A stretch of 64,000 nt of DNA. Origin: Cellulomonas timonensis (GTDB lineage Bacteria > Actinomycetota > Actinomycetes > Actinomycetales > Cellulomonadaceae). The translations under genes were made by a program, and so were the position numbers. The stretch is taken from the NCBI RefSeq assembly GCF_900046455.1, contig NZ_FCOT01000009.1, positions 62,001 through 126,000 of the forward strand, in the 5' to 3' direction. Position 1 is the stretch's first letter; the number at the start of each line of letters is the position of its first letter. Below, in pieces: positions 1-7,950 of the stretch. The notes under the pieces are model-generated. The model saw only the letters and a list, made by a program, of their open reading frames with translations, was not told the DNA's origin and ran no database searches.

Positions 1-1
1 C

Positions 2-730
2 ATCGTGCTGTCGCTGTCACCCGGCACGGGCCTGTCCACCGCCCACGCCGCGCACCTCGCGGCCCACGCCCAGATGTGGCGGGTCTCTGACGACCTGTGG
101 GACCGCTGGCCCGACGTGCACGCGCAATTCACCCGGATGGCGCGCTGGGCGCCGCATCAGCGCCCCGGCGCCTGGGCCGATGCGGACATGCTGCCGCTCG
201 GGCGCATCGGCATCCGGGCCGAGCGCGGCGAGGACCGCCACAGCAGGCTCACGCCCGACGAGCAGCGCACGCTGCTGACGCTGTGGGTGATGTCCCGCTC
301 CCCGCTGATGATGGGCGGAGACCTGCCCACTAGCGCCCCCGCCGTCATCGCGCTGCTGGCCAACCCGGCCGTCGGGCACGTGCTGCGGCACTCCACCGGC
401 AATGGCGAGCTGCTTCGCGAACCGCTGGGCGACGCCGCCGACGCGGGCGAGCTCATCGTGTGGGGCGCGCGCTCGGCCGCCGACGACACCCGCTACACCG
501 CCGTGTTCTGGACGGGCGACCGCGCGCGGACGTGCCGGGTCCCGCTGTCCTCCGTCCTCGGCCACCAAGCCGCCGCGAGCGCCTGGACCGCACGGGACCT
601 GTGGGACGACGACGCCGGCCGCCTCGGTGTGGCCGCCCACGGCGACCTGATGCTCGACGTCCCGCCCCACGGCGTCCGCTGGCTCGCCCTGACACCCGGG
701 CCGCCTCCGCCGCCGCCCGGCCTGCGCTAA
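2..730 (+). CDS. GH27 alpha-galactosidase-like glycoside hydrolase, C-terminal part
   Basis: The reading frame is already open at the window edge (first full codon ATC at base 2), so the N-terminus lies outside. The visible part matches the end of a family GH27 hydrolase, which removes alpha-galactosyl or beta-arabinopyranosyl residues. It shows the MWRVSDD segment (about bases 76-96), where the family places its acid/base Asp, then AWADADMLPLG, the SRLTPDEQRTLLTLW helix and SPLMMGGDLP, followed by a small beta-sandwich domain. It ends in a proline-rich tail. GH51 and GH43 genes follow on the same strand, so a plant side-chain degradation operon is likely. Exact substrate is not readable. No export signal can be judged without the 5' end. 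Confidence 0.85.
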   Translation: MVLSLSPGTGLSTAHAAHLAAHAQMWRVSDDLWDRWPDVHAQFTRMARWAPHQRPGAWADADMLPLGRIGIRAERGEDRHSRLTPDEQRTLLTLWVMSRSPLMMGGDLPTSAPAVIALLANPAVGHVLRHSTGNGELLREPLGDAADAGELIVWGARSAADDTRYTAVFWTGDRARTCRVPLSSVLGHQAAASAWTARDLWDDDAGRLGVAAHGDLMLDVPPHGVRWLALTPGPPPPPPGLR

Positions 731-796
731 ACGACACCCACCCGCTGACCGACACCCCCGCTGACCTGCTCTCACCCCGTTGTCCAAGGAGGACGC

Positions 797-2305
797 ATGC
801 TGCCCGTCTCGCTGACCCTCGACCCCGCCTTCCGTGTCGGGCCGGTGCGCCGCCGGACCTTCGGGTCGTTCGTCGAGCACCTCGGCCGGTGCGTCTACAC
901 CGGCATCCACGACCCGGGCCACCCCACGGCCGACGAGGACGGGTTCCGCGGCGACGTGCTGGACCTCACCCGGGAGCTCGGGGTCTCCACCGTGCGCTAC
1001 CCGGGCGGCAACTTCGTCTCGGGCTACCGCTGGGAGGACGGCGTCGGCCCGATCGGCGAGCGGCCCGTGCGGCTCGACCTGGCCTGGCACTCCTCCGACC
1101 CGAACCTGGTGGGCGTCGACGAGTTCATGCGCTGGGCCGCCAAGGCCGACGTCGAGCCGATGATGGCCGTCAACCTGGGCACCCGCGGCGTGCAGGAGGC
1201 CCTTGACCTGCTCGAGTACTGCAATGTGCGGGGCGGCACGCGCCTGTCCGATCAGCGCCGCAAGAACGGGACCGAGGAGCCGCATGACATCCGCATGTGG
1301 TGCCTGGGCAACGAGATGGACGGCCCGTGGCAGATCGGCCACAAGACCGCCCACGAGTACGGGCGGCTCGCCGCCGAGACGGCCCGGGCCATGCGGATGG
1401 TCGACCCGGACCTCGAGCTCGTGGCCTGCGGCTCGTCGGGCGTCGTGATGCCCACGTTCGGCGAGTGGGAGCGCATCGTGCTGGGGGAGGCGTACGAGCA
1501 CGTCGACCTCATCTCCGCGCATGCCTACTACTGGGAGGAGGACGGCGACCTCGGGTCCTTCCTGGCCTCGGCCGTGGACATGGACCACTTCGTGGAGTCG
1601 GTCACCGCCACCGCCGACGCGGTGCGCGCCCACAAGAAGGTGTCCAAGCGCATCCACATCTCGTTCGACGAGTGGAACGTCTGGTACCAGAAGCGCGCCG
1701 AGTCCAAGCCGCCCACCGGCCACGACTGGCCCGTCGCCCCGGTGCTGCTGGAGGACCGCTACAACGTGGCCGACGCGGTGGTGGTCGGCAACCTGCTCAT
1801 CTCGCTGCTGCGCCACACCGACCGCGTGCACTCCGCGAGCCTCGCGCAGCTCGTCAACGTGATCGCCCCGATCATGACGGAGCCCGGTGGCCGCTCCTGG
1901 CGGCAGACCACGTTCCACCCGTTCGCGCAGGCCTCGCAGCTCGCCACGGGCGACGTGCTCCGCGTCGCCATCGACGCGCCCACCTACCCCACCGCCCAGT
2001 TCGGCGACGTGCCGGTGGTCGACGCGGTGGCCACCTACGACGACGACGCCGGCCAGGTGGCGCTGTTCGCCGTCAACCGCTCCCTCACCGAGCACGTCGA
2101 GCTCAGTGTCGACACCCGTTCCATCCCCGGCCTGCGCCTGCTCGGCGCCACCACCCTCGCCAACCCCGACCACACGTGGGCCGCCACCGCCGACGACGCG
2201 ACGTCCGTGCTGCCGCAGCCCAACGCGAGCGCCGCCGCCGACGGCGGGCGCCTCACCGTGCGGGTGCCGCCGGTGTCGTGGAACGTCATCCGGCTCGGGG
2301 TCTGA
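797..2305 (+). CDS. Alpha-L-arabinofuranosidase, family GH51
   Basis: The 502-residue protein is full length for GH51. It would remove terminal arabinofuranosyl units from arabinan, arabinoxylan or their oligosaccharides. The (beta/alpha)8 barrel shows TFGSFVEHLGRCVYTGI near residue 21, RYPGGNF near 67, the acid/base Glu173 in GNEMDGPWQIG and the nucleophile Glu292 in FDEWNVWY. A C-terminal beta-sandwich follows. There is no signal peptide, so it is probably cytoplasmic and acts on imported oligosaccharides. Start ATG 797 is supported by a strong AAGGAGG at 786-792. It lies 66 bp after the GH27 gene and 5 bp before the GH43 gene, suggesting one transcript. Confidence 0.94.
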   Translation: MLPVSLTLDPAFRVGPVRRRTFGSFVEHLGRCVYTGIHDPGHPTADEDGFRGDVLDLTRELGVSTVRYPGGNFVSGYRWEDGVGPIGERPVRLDLAWHSSDPNLVGVDEFMRWAAKADVEPMMAVNLGTRGVQEALDLLEYCNVRGGTRLSDQRRKNGTEEPHDIRMWCLGNEMDGPWQIGHKTAHEYGRLAAETARAMRMVDPDLELVACGSSGVVMPTFGEWERIVLGEAYEHVDLISAHAYYWEEDGDLGSFLASAVDMDHFVESVTATADAVRAHKKVSKRIHISFDEWNVWYQKRAESKPPTGHDWPVAPVLLEDRYNVADAVVVGNLLISLLRHTDRVHSASLAQLVNVIAPIMTEPGGRSWRQTTFHPFAQASQLATGDVLRVAIDAPTYPTAQFGDVPVVDAVATYDDDAGQVALFAVNRSLTEHVELSVDTRSIPGLRLLGATTLANPDHTWAATADDATSVLPQPNASAAADGGRLTVRVPPVSWNVIRLGV

Positions 2306-2310
2306 CGGGC

Positions 2311-3432
2311 ATGCCGACGGCGCGCTCGGCCCGTTGGCCGATCAGCGGGAGGGAGATCAGGCGTCGCGGCGCCGGGGCCGGGTTGGCACTCGTGCTGGCC
2401 CTGGCCGCGGCCTCCTGCGTGGCCACCGGGCCCGATGCGGGCCCGGGCCCCGACCTGCCCGACGGCCCGGCCGCGCGCGCCCTCGACCTCACCGGCGAGC
2501 TCCGCACCCACGACCCGGCGCTGCTGGCCGGCGCCGACGGCGAGGCGTGGCTCGTCTTCTCCACCGGCGACGAGCGCGTCGGCAACGGGGCCATCCAGGT
2601 CCGCACGTCGCCCGACGGCCTCGACTGGGCGGACGCGGGCACGCTGTGGACCGCCGCCACCGAGCCCGCCTGGGTGCGGGACGCCGTGCCCGGCGTCACC
2701 AACTTCTGGGCGCCCGAGGTCTACGAGCACGACGGCACGCACTACCTCTACTACACGGCCTCGACGTTCGGCTCGAACCGCTCCGCCATCGGGCTGCTGA
2801 CCAACGCCGCGCTCGACCCCGCCGACCCGGCCTCCGGGTGGGTGGACCACGGCGAGGTGCTGCGCTCCGCCCCCGGAGAGGACAACTTCAACGCCATCGA
2901 CCCCGCGATCGTCGAGGACGCCGACGGCACGCCCTGGATGGCCTTCGGCTCGTACTGGGGCGGCATCCACCTGGTCCAGCTCGCCTGGCCCAGCGGCAAG
3001 CCCGCCGACCCGCAGGCGCCGCCCCAGCAGATCGCCTCCCGGATCGGCGCCCCCAACGCCATCGAGGCCCCGGCGCTGATCCACCGCGACGGCTGGTTCT
3101 ACCTGCTCGTCTCCCGCGACGCGTGCTGCCGCGGCAGCGACTCCACCTACAACATGGCCGTCGGCAGGTCCCGGGCGGTCACCGGCCCCTACGTCGACAG
3201 GGCCGGCGTCGCGATGACCTCGGACGGCGGCGAGCCGCTGCTCGCCACCCGCGACGACATGATCGGGCCCGGCGGGGAGTCCGTCTCCGGCGGCCACCTG
3301 GCATTCCACTACTACGACGCGGCAGCCGGTGGCGACTTCCGACTCGCGATCCGCGAACTGGCCTGGGATGCCGACGGCTGGCCCATCGCCACGACAGCCG
3401 ACGAGCAGGCGGCCGACGCCGACGACCGCTGA
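2311..3432 (+). CDS. Lipoprotein GH43 family arabinanase/arabinosidase
   Basis: A 373-residue five-bladed beta-propeller hydrolase of family GH43. The N-terminus has Arg residues, a hydrophobic stretch (about 21-34) and an AAASC lipobox with Cys36, so it should be a surface lipoprotein. The three catalytic acids are visible: Asp68 in THDPALL (base), Asp197 in NAIDPAIV (modulator) and Glu252 in NAIEAPAL (acid). NFWAPEVY and DGTPWMAFGSYWGG are typical of endo-arabinanases (BNR/AbnA type). It probably cuts arabinan outside the cell and feeds fragments to the cytoplasmic GH51 enzyme. The start follows the GH51 stop by 5 bp; the frame is open far upstream, but only this ATG gives the lipoprotein signal. 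Endo versus exo action is inferred. Confidence 0.88.
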   Translation: MPTARSARWPISGREIRRRGAGAGLALVLALAAASCVATGPDAGPGPDLPDGPAARALDLTGELRTHDPALLAGADGEAWLVFSTGDERVGNGAIQVRTSPDGLDWADAGTLWTAATEPAWVRDAVPGVTNFWAPEVYEHDGTHYLYYTASTFGSNRSAIGLLTNAALDPADPASGWVDHGEVLRSAPGEDNFNAIDPAIVEDADGTPWMAFGSYWGGIHLVQLAWPSGKPADPQAPPQQIASRIGAPNAIEAPALIHRDGWFYLLVSRDACCRGSDSTYNMAVGRSRAVTGPYVDRAGVAMTSDGGEPLLATRDDMIGPGGESVSGGHLAFHYYDAAAGGDFRLAIRELAWDADGWPIATTADEQAADADDR

Positions 3433-3453
3433 CGGGCGCCTCCGCTGGGGCTC

Positions 3454-4011
3454 CTAGAGCGCCCGCTCCAGCACGAAGTCGTCCTCCAGGCGGTCGCCCA
3501 CCTGGAACCGCTTGACGCCCACCCGCTCGAACCCGTGCCGCCGGTAGAACGCCTGCGCGCGGGCGTTGAGCTGGTTCACGCCGAGCCACATGCCCACGGC
3601 GCCGCGCTCGCGGCCGGCCTGCAGTGACGCCGCCATCAGCTCCGACGCCACGCCCTGGCCATGGTGGCCGGGCAGCACGTAGCACTTGGACAGCTCGATC
3701 GTCGGGCGCAGCGTGATCGCCGCACGCACGTCGGCGTCGCCTGGCTCGCCGTCCACGAGCATCGTGTAGCCCACCGGCTCGGACGTGCCGAGCGCGTGGC
3801 CGGCGGCGTCGGCCTCGCGCGCGACGAGCACCACGCGCGCCGGGTCGCTCACGTATACGGCGAACCGCTCGGCCGAGAGCACGTCGCGGATGAACGCCTG
3901 CTGTGACTCATGCGTCGAGCCCGGGGGGCATGCGAGCGGGAACGTGATCGCGGCGAGGTGGGCGAGCGCGTCGGCGTCGGCAGGGCTGGCGGTGCTGATC
4001 GAGACGGGCAC
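3454..4011 (-). CDS. GNAT family N-acetyltransferase
   Basis: A 185-residue acetyl-CoA-dependent acyltransferase of the GNAT fold. The acetyl-CoA binding motif A is seen as YVLPGHHGQGVASELM, and the C-terminal ARAQAFYRRHGFERVGVKRF is the usual motif B ending. The acceptor substrate cannot be told. I chose GTG 4011; a longer frame to 4086 would run into the upstream HAD gene and adds low-complexity residues unlike the family. The gene lies 23 bp downstream of the HAD phosphatase on the same strand, probably cotranscribed, and converges with the GH43 gene, with only about 20 bp between the stops. Confidence 0.82.
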   Translation of the reverse strand: MPVSISTASPADADALAHLAAITFPLACPPGSTHESQQAFIRDVLSAERFAVYVSDPARVVLVAREADAAGHALGTSEPVGYTMLVDGEPGDADVRAAITLRPTIELSKCYVLPGHHGQGVASELMAASLQAGRERGAVGMWLGVNQLNARAQAFYRRHGFERVGVKRFQVGDRLEDDFVLERAL

Positions 4012-4034
4012 GGCGTCAGTGTAGGGAGGCGCGC

Positions 4035-4874
4035 TCAGGGACGGGCGCCGCGCCGGATGGCGCGCACCACCAGACTGGCCACCCACACCAGGCCCGCGAA
4101 GCTGGCCGCGTTGACCCCGCGCCGGGCCGCGCGGCGCTTGCCGCGGAACTCCCGGATGGGCCAGCCCACCTCGCGCGCGTGGCGCCGCAGCCGGGCGTCG
4201 GGGTTGATGGCGCAGGGGTTGCCGACCTTCGACAGGATCGGCACGTCATGCGAGGAGTCGCCGTACGCGTAGGAGCGGGACAGATCGATGCCGTCACGGT
4301 CCGCGATCGCCTGCACGGCGCTGGCCTTGGCCTTGCCGTGCAGCATGTCGCCGACCAGGCGGCCGGTGTAGAAGCCGTTCTGGTGCTCGGCGACGGTGCC
4401 GATGGCGCCCGTGACCCCGAGCCGGCGGGCGATGAGCTCGCCGATCTCCACAGGAGTCGCGGTGACGAGCCACACCTGGTGGCCGGCCGCGATGTGCTCG
4501 TCGAGGAGCTTCTGGGTGCCCGGGAAGATGCGCAGGCACAGCACCTCGTCGTACACGTCCTCGGCGATCGCGACGACCTCGGCGACCGAGTGGCCGGCCA
4601 TGATCTCCAGGGCGCGCTCGCGGACCTCGTCGATCTGGTTCTTGTTCTCGCCGAACATCAGGTAGCGCGACTGGTGGATCGCGAAGGTCACGATGTCCCA
4701 CTTGCGGAAGAACCCGCGCCGGTACAACCCCACGGCGAGGTGGAAGGCGCTCGCGCCGCGGATGATCGTGTTGTCGACGTCGAAGAAGGCGCCGACGGTG
4801 GCGTCGCCCTCGGCTGCGGCGTCGCCTGCGGGCGTGAGGTCGTCCGCTGGTTCGCGCGTGTTCTGGTCGGGCAC
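4035..4874 (-). CDS. HAD-IB family phosphatase (SerB-like) with C-terminal membrane segment
   Basis: A 279-residue haloacid dehalogenase superfamily hydrolase of subclass IB. Motif I is FFDVDNTII (nucleophile Asp32, acid/base Asp34), motif II VTATP (Thr138/Thr140), motif III Lys181 and motif IV GDSSHD (Asp206/Asp210). After the catalytic domain comes a basic segment and a hydrophobic stretch near residues 254-270, which suggests membrane attachment. Such proteins dephosphorylate small phosphomonoesters or lysophospholipids; the substrate is not evident. GTG start, divergent from the glutaredoxin-like gene, with about 35 bp between the two starts. A HAD-IB, glutaredoxin, rex order is common in actinobacteria (family knowledge). 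Confidence 0.87.
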   Translation of the reverse strand: MPDQNTREPADDLTPAGDAAAEGDATVGAFFDVDNTIIRGASAFHLAVGLYRRGFFRKWDIVTFAIHQSRYLMFGENKNQIDEVRERALEIMAGHSVAEVVAIAEDVYDEVLCLRIFPGTQKLLDEHIAAGHQVWLVTATPVEIGELIARRLGVTGAIGTVAEHQNGFYTGRLVGDMLHGKAKASAVQAIADRDGIDLSRSYAYGDSSHDVPILSKVGNPCAINPDARLRRHAREVGWPIREFRGKRRAARRGVNAASFAGLVWVASLVVRAIRRGARP

Positions 4875-4909
4875 CCGGCCACTGTATCGACGGCGCCTAG
4901 GCTGGTGTC

Positions 4910-5194
4910 GTGCCGCCTGCCGATCAGACTCCCGCCCGTGTGCAGCTCTTCACCCGCACCGGGTGCCATCTGTGCGATGACGCCCGTGACCTGGTGCGTC
5001 GCGTGTGCGCCGAGGTGGGAGCGACATGGTCCGAGGTGGACGTCGACGCCCCGGCCCCCGACGGCGGCTCGATCCGCGAGGAGTACGGCGAGCTGGTGCC
5101 GGTGGTCGAGGTGGACGGCGTGCGCCAGGGGTACTGGCAGATCGACGAGGGCCGGGTGCGTGCCGCGCTGGCCGAGCGAGCCCGGAGGTCCTAG
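4910..5194 (+). CDS. Glutaredoxin-like thiol-disulfide protein
   Basis: A 94-residue thioredoxin-fold protein of the DUF836/glutaredoxin-like family. It has a CxxC redox pair, Cys19-His-Leu-Cys22, directly after the first beta strand (VQLFTRTG) and the cis-Pro region LVPVVEVDG. Start is GTG 4910. It stands 54 bp before rex on the same strand and diverges from the HAD gene, so it may be cotranscribed with rex. Its electron donor and target are unknown; it may be mycothiol-linked in this lineage (inference). Confidence 0.83.
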   Translation: MPPADQTPARVQLFTRTGCHLCDDARDLVRRVCAEVGATWSEVDVDAPAPDGGSIREEYGELVPVVEVDGVRQGYWQIDEGRVRAALAERARRS

Positions 5195-5248
5195 GTCCTG
5201 GCGGCAGCGACCGCCTAGCCTGGGCGACTTCGAAGACGAGGGGGCCAG

Positions 5249-5959
5249 GTGGCGTTGCGGGAGGTCGGCCGGGGGTCGCCGGAGAAGTCGGGCGGGCACG
5301 CGGCGCCTGCGGGGGAGCGCGAGGAGCGGTCCGTCCCGTCGGCCACCATCGCGAGGCTCCCGGGGTACCTGAGGGCGCTCGGGACATTGGTGGCCCGGGG
5401 TGTGGTCACGGCGTCGTCGGGGGTGCTCGCCGGGCTGGCCGGGGTGCGGCCCGAGCAGCTCCGCAAAGACCTGTCCCTGCTGGGCGCGCATGGCCGTCGC
5501 GGGGTGGGCTATGACGTGCAGGGGCTCCGCGCTGAGCTCGAGGCGACGTTGGGCCTGACGCGCGAGCGCCGGGTGGTCATCGTCGGAGTGGGGAACCTGG
5601 GCCGTGCGCTCGCGCGCTATTCGGGGTTCCCGGACCGCGGCTTCGTGGTGGTGGGACTGGTCGACTCGGACCCGCAGGTGGTGGGGACGCGCACGGCGGG
5701 CCTGGTCGTGGAGCCGATTGAGCGGCTCGCGGAGGTGGTCCGCTCGCGCGAGGCGACGATCGCCGTCATCGCGACGCCTGCCGAGGCCGCTCAGGACGTG
5801 TGCGACCAGCTGGTGGAGGCGGGGGTCAGCGGCATCTTGTCGTTCGCGCCCCGCCCGTTGCAGGTGCCGGTGGGAGTGGACCTGCGGGCGGTGGACCTGG
5901 GCTCGGAGCTGCAGATCCTCGCATTCCATGACCATCGCAGATCAGGCGCGGGCCGCTGA
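5249..5959 (+). CDS. rex: Redox-sensing transcriptional repressor Rex
   Basis: A 236-residue Rex protein, which senses the cytoplasmic NADH/NAD+ ratio and represses respiratory genes when NADH is low. The winged-helix DNA-binding domain covers about residues 30-90 (VPSATIARLPGYLRAL, then GVRPEQLRKDLSLLG and GRRGVGYDV). The Rossmann NAD(H) domain begins with VVIVGVGNLGRAL (Gly113-Gly118), followed by VGLVDSDP, and the C-terminal helix used for domain-swapped dimers is present. GTG start. In streptomycetes rex is followed by hemA; here a strong hairpin and yceI follow instead. A matching operator occurs before menJ-nuo in this window. Confidence 0.95.
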   Translation: MALREVGRGSPEKSGGHAAPAGEREERSVPSATIARLPGYLRALGTLVARGVVTASSGVLAGLAGVRPEQLRKDLSLLGAHGRRGVGYDVQGLRAELEATLGLTRERRVVIVGVGNLGRALARYSGFPDRGFVVVGLVDSDPQVVGTRTAGLVVEPIERLAEVVRSREATIAVIATPAEAAQDVCDQLVEAGVSGILSFAPRPLQVPVGVDLRAVDLGSELQILAFHDHRRSGAGR

Positions 5960-5961
5960 CG

Positions 5962-6000
5962 CCGACGGGGACCGCACGCCAGGCGTGCGGTCCCCGTCGG
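5962..6000. terminator. Bidirectional hairpin terminator between rex and yceI
   Basis: A near-perfect inverted repeat with 19-base arms (CCGACGGGGACCGCACGCC and its complement) and a one-base centre. It lies 3 bp after the rex stop and 20 bp before the convergent yceI stop. There is no U-tract, as is usual in very GC-rich actinobacteria. It should insulate both convergent units. Confidence 0.8.
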
Positions 6001-6020
6001 GTGCTGGATGCTGCTCAGGC

Positions 6021-6581
6021 TCAGGCCTGGCGGATCGCCGAGATCTCGATGGTCATCGCGACCTTGTCGGAGACGAGGACGCCGCCGGCCTCGAGGGCCG
6101 CGTTCCAGGTCAGGCCGAAGTCCTTGCGGGAGATCGTCGTCGTGGAGCTGAAGCCGGCGCGCAGGTTGCCGTAGGCGTCCACCGCGGTGCCGTTGAACTC
6201 GGTGGCGAGCTCGACGGGCTGCGTCACGCCGTGCAGCGTCAGGTCGCCGGCGATGACGAAGTCGCTGCCGGCGGCGCGCACGGACGTGGAGGTGAAGGTC
6301 CAGGTCGGGTACGTCTCGACCTCGAAGAAGTCGGCGGACTGCAGGTGGCCGTCGCGGCCGGCGTCGCCGGTGCTGACCGTGGCGGGGTCGAGCGTGGCGG
6401 TCACGGAGCTCGTGGTCAGGTCCTCGCCCACCGTCAGCTCGCCGGCGGTGATGGCGACGGTGCCGCGCACCTTCGAGATGCCGGCGTGGCGCACGGAGAA
6501 CGCCGCCTCGCTGTGCGACGCGTCGATGGTCCAGACGCCCGCGGTGAGGCCGGCGGGGGGGGGGGGGGTCGTGGGGCTCAT
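6021..6581 (-). CDS. YceI family protein
   Basis: A 186-residue YceI/lipocalin-like beta-barrel protein. The start (GVWTIDASHSEAAFSVRHAGISKVRG), the middle (DLTLHGVTQPVEL) and the end (DKVAMTIEISAI) are typical. Family members bind long-chain isoprenoids in the barrel and are linked to acid, salt or oxidative stress. No signal peptide is seen, so it is probably cytoplasmic, as in most actinobacterial homologues. The ATG is preceded by TAGGAG. Codons 5-9 are formed by a run of 14 C on the coding strand (Thr-Pro4), a slippage-prone tract. It is divergent from a MarR regulator that may control it. Confidence 0.9.
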   Translation of the reverse strand: MSPTTPPPPAGLTAGVWTIDASHSEAAFSVRHAGISKVRGTVAITAGELTVGEDLTTSSVTATLDPATVSTGDAGRDGHLQSADFFEVETYPTWTFTSTSVRAAGSDFVIAGDLTLHGVTQPVELATEFNGTAVDAYGNLRAGFSSTTTISRKDFGLTWNAALEAGGVLVSDKVAMTIEISAIRQA

Positions 6582-6711
6582 GAGAGACTCCTACGTAGTT
6601 GAATGATCAACAGGGGTTTAGTTGAGATTTCTACTAGACTTACGGCAGACGCGCAACCCCTGGACGGCGAAGAGATGCCCCGGAGCTGCCGATTCTTGGA
6701 GCGGAGGAGAC
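6582..6711. promoter_or_regulatory. Divergent yceI/marR promoter with inverted and direct repeats
   Basis: This 130-bp gap is unusually AT-rich for the region, at 6591-6640. It holds an inverted repeat GTTGA-ATGA-TCAAC (6598-6611) and two direct copies of TAGTTGA (6596-6602 and 6619-6625), a 23-bp period. CTACGTAG (6591-6598) is also palindromic. MarR dimers bind such short palindromes, so this is the likely operator controlling both divergent genes. Exact -10/-35 boxes could not be set with confidence. Confidence 0.6.
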
Positions 6712-7221
6712 ATGACAGAGCAGGCGGCGACCACCACGCCACCCCAGGCCGACCAGGCGGAGGTGCGTTGGCTCACAGCCGAGCAGCAAGCCCAGTGGCG
6801 CGCGTTCCGCGACGGCAACGCGCTGCTCAACGACGCCCTCGCACGTGAGCTCGACTCCGACTCCGGGCTCTCCCTGGGGGAGTACGAGGTCCTCGTGCGG
6901 CTCTCGGAGGCCCCCGGGCGCACCATGCGCATGTCCGAGCTCGCTGACGGGCTCGCCCACTCCCGCAGCCGGCTCACCCACACCATCCGCCGCATGGAGG
7001 CCGCCGGGCTCGTCGAGCGCACGGCCTGCCGCGAGGACGCCCGAGGCGTCAACGCGACCATGACCGAGGCGGGCTGGCAGCGGCTCGTCGCCGCGGCGCC
7101 CGGCCACGTCCGCGCGGTGCGCGAGCACCTGGTCGACGTGCTCACCGCCGATCAGCTCCGGGCCCTCGGATCGGCGATGCAGGCCGTCACCGACGCCCTG
7201 CGCGGGAGCCCCGCCGCCTGA
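6712..7221 (+). CDS. MarR family transcriptional regulator
   Basis: A 169-residue winged-helix regulator. The N-terminal dimerisation helix (WLTAEQQAQWRAFRDGNALL) is followed by GLSLGEYEVLVRLSEAPG, the recognition region RMSELADGLAHSRSRLTHTIRRMEAAGLVER and the wing ARGVNATMTEAG. ATG 6712 is chosen because GGAGGA lies at 6703-6708; a longer in-frame extension to 6622 would overlap the operator-like repeats. It probably represses itself and yceI in response to a small lipophilic or oxidising ligand. The ligand cannot be predicted. Confidence 0.9.
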   Translation: MTEQAATTTPPQADQAEVRWLTAEQQAQWRAFRDGNALLNDALARELDSDSGLSLGEYEVLVRLSEAPGRTMRMSELADGLAHSRSRLTHTIRRMEAAGLVERTACREDARGVNATMTEAGWQRLVAAAPGHVRAVREHLVDVLTADQLRALGSAMQAVTDALRGSPAA

Positions 7222-7293
7222 CGTCGACACGCCGTGGCCCCCGCCACACTGGAACGGCACAGAGCACACGTCCGGGTTTGGGACACTGGTCCT

Positions 7294-7950
7294 ATGGTCG
7301 CCACCACTGTCCACCTGCTCCGTCACGGTGAAGTGCACAACCCCACCGGCGTGCTCTACGGCCGCCTCGACGGATTCCGGCTCTCGGAGCGCGGGCGGGC
7401 GATGGCCGACATGGTCGCCGCGCACCTCGCCGGCGAGTCCGGGGCCGCGCGCAGCGACGTCACAGTCGTCACCGCGTCGCCGCTGCAGCGCGCCCAGGAG
7501 ACGGCCGGTCCCATAGCCGCGGCCTTCGGCCTGCCGATCGGCGTCGACGCGAACCTGCTCGAGGCGATCAACCAGTTCGAGGGCCTGACCTTCGGCGTCG
7601 GCGACGGCTCGCTGCGCCACCCGCGCCACTGGCCGTTGCTGCGCAACCCGTTCCGCCCGTCCTGGGGCGAGCCCTACCGCGAGCAGGTCGACCGGATGCT
7701 CGCCGCCGTGGACACCGCGCGCGAGGCGGCCCGCGGGCATGAGGCCGTGCTGGTCAGCCACCAGCTCCCCATCTGGGTCACCCGCCGCGCGCTCGAGAAC
7801 CGCCGCCTGTGGCACGACCCGCGCCGCCGCGAGTGCTCGGTGGCCTCGCTCACCAGCCTCCGGTTCGAGGACGACCGCCTGGTGGGAATCGACTACAGCG
7901 AGCCCGCTGGCGCGTTGCTGCCCGGCGTCGCCGGAGTGCCGGGAGCATGA
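7294..7950 (+). CDS. Histidine phosphatase (phosphoglycerate mutase-like) family protein
   Basis: A 218-residue member of the histidine phosphatase superfamily. It has the phospho-acceptor motif LLRHGEV (Arg10-His11), SPLQRAQETA, the catalytic Glu90 in LLEAINQFEG and the second His156 in LVSHQLPIW. ATG 7294 places the RHG motif at the expected distance from the N-terminus; an upstream in-frame GTG at 7234 is less likely. The stop overlaps the start of the TlpA gene (ATGA), so it is the first gene of the cytochrome c maturation operon. Homologues sit at this position in many actinobacteria. The substrate is unknown. Confidence 0.88.
   Translation: MVATTVHLLRHGEVHNPTGVLYGRLDGFRLSERGRAMADMVAAHLAGESGAARSDVTVVTASPLQRAQETAGPIAAAFGLPIGVDANLLEAINQFEGLTFGVGDGSLRHPRHWPLLRNPFRPSWGEPYREQVDRMLAAVDTAREAARGHEAVLVSHQLPIWVTRRALENRRLWHDPRRRECSVASLTSLRFEDDRLVGIDYSEPAGALLPGVAGVPGA

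Noticed and set aside
17-2173. A 718-codon minus-strand frame opposite the GH27 and GH51 genes
   Set aside because: No family features, and the plus strand carries clear catalytic motifs; shadow of codon bias.
6622-6711. Longer N-terminus of the MarR regulator
   Set aside because: The extension overlaps the operator-like repeats and lacks a ribosome site, while GGAGGA is well placed for ATG 6712.
7234-7293. Longer N-terminus of the histidine phosphatase
   Set aside because: It would place 20 unrelated residues before the first beta strand; the RHG motif normally lies about ten residues from the start.
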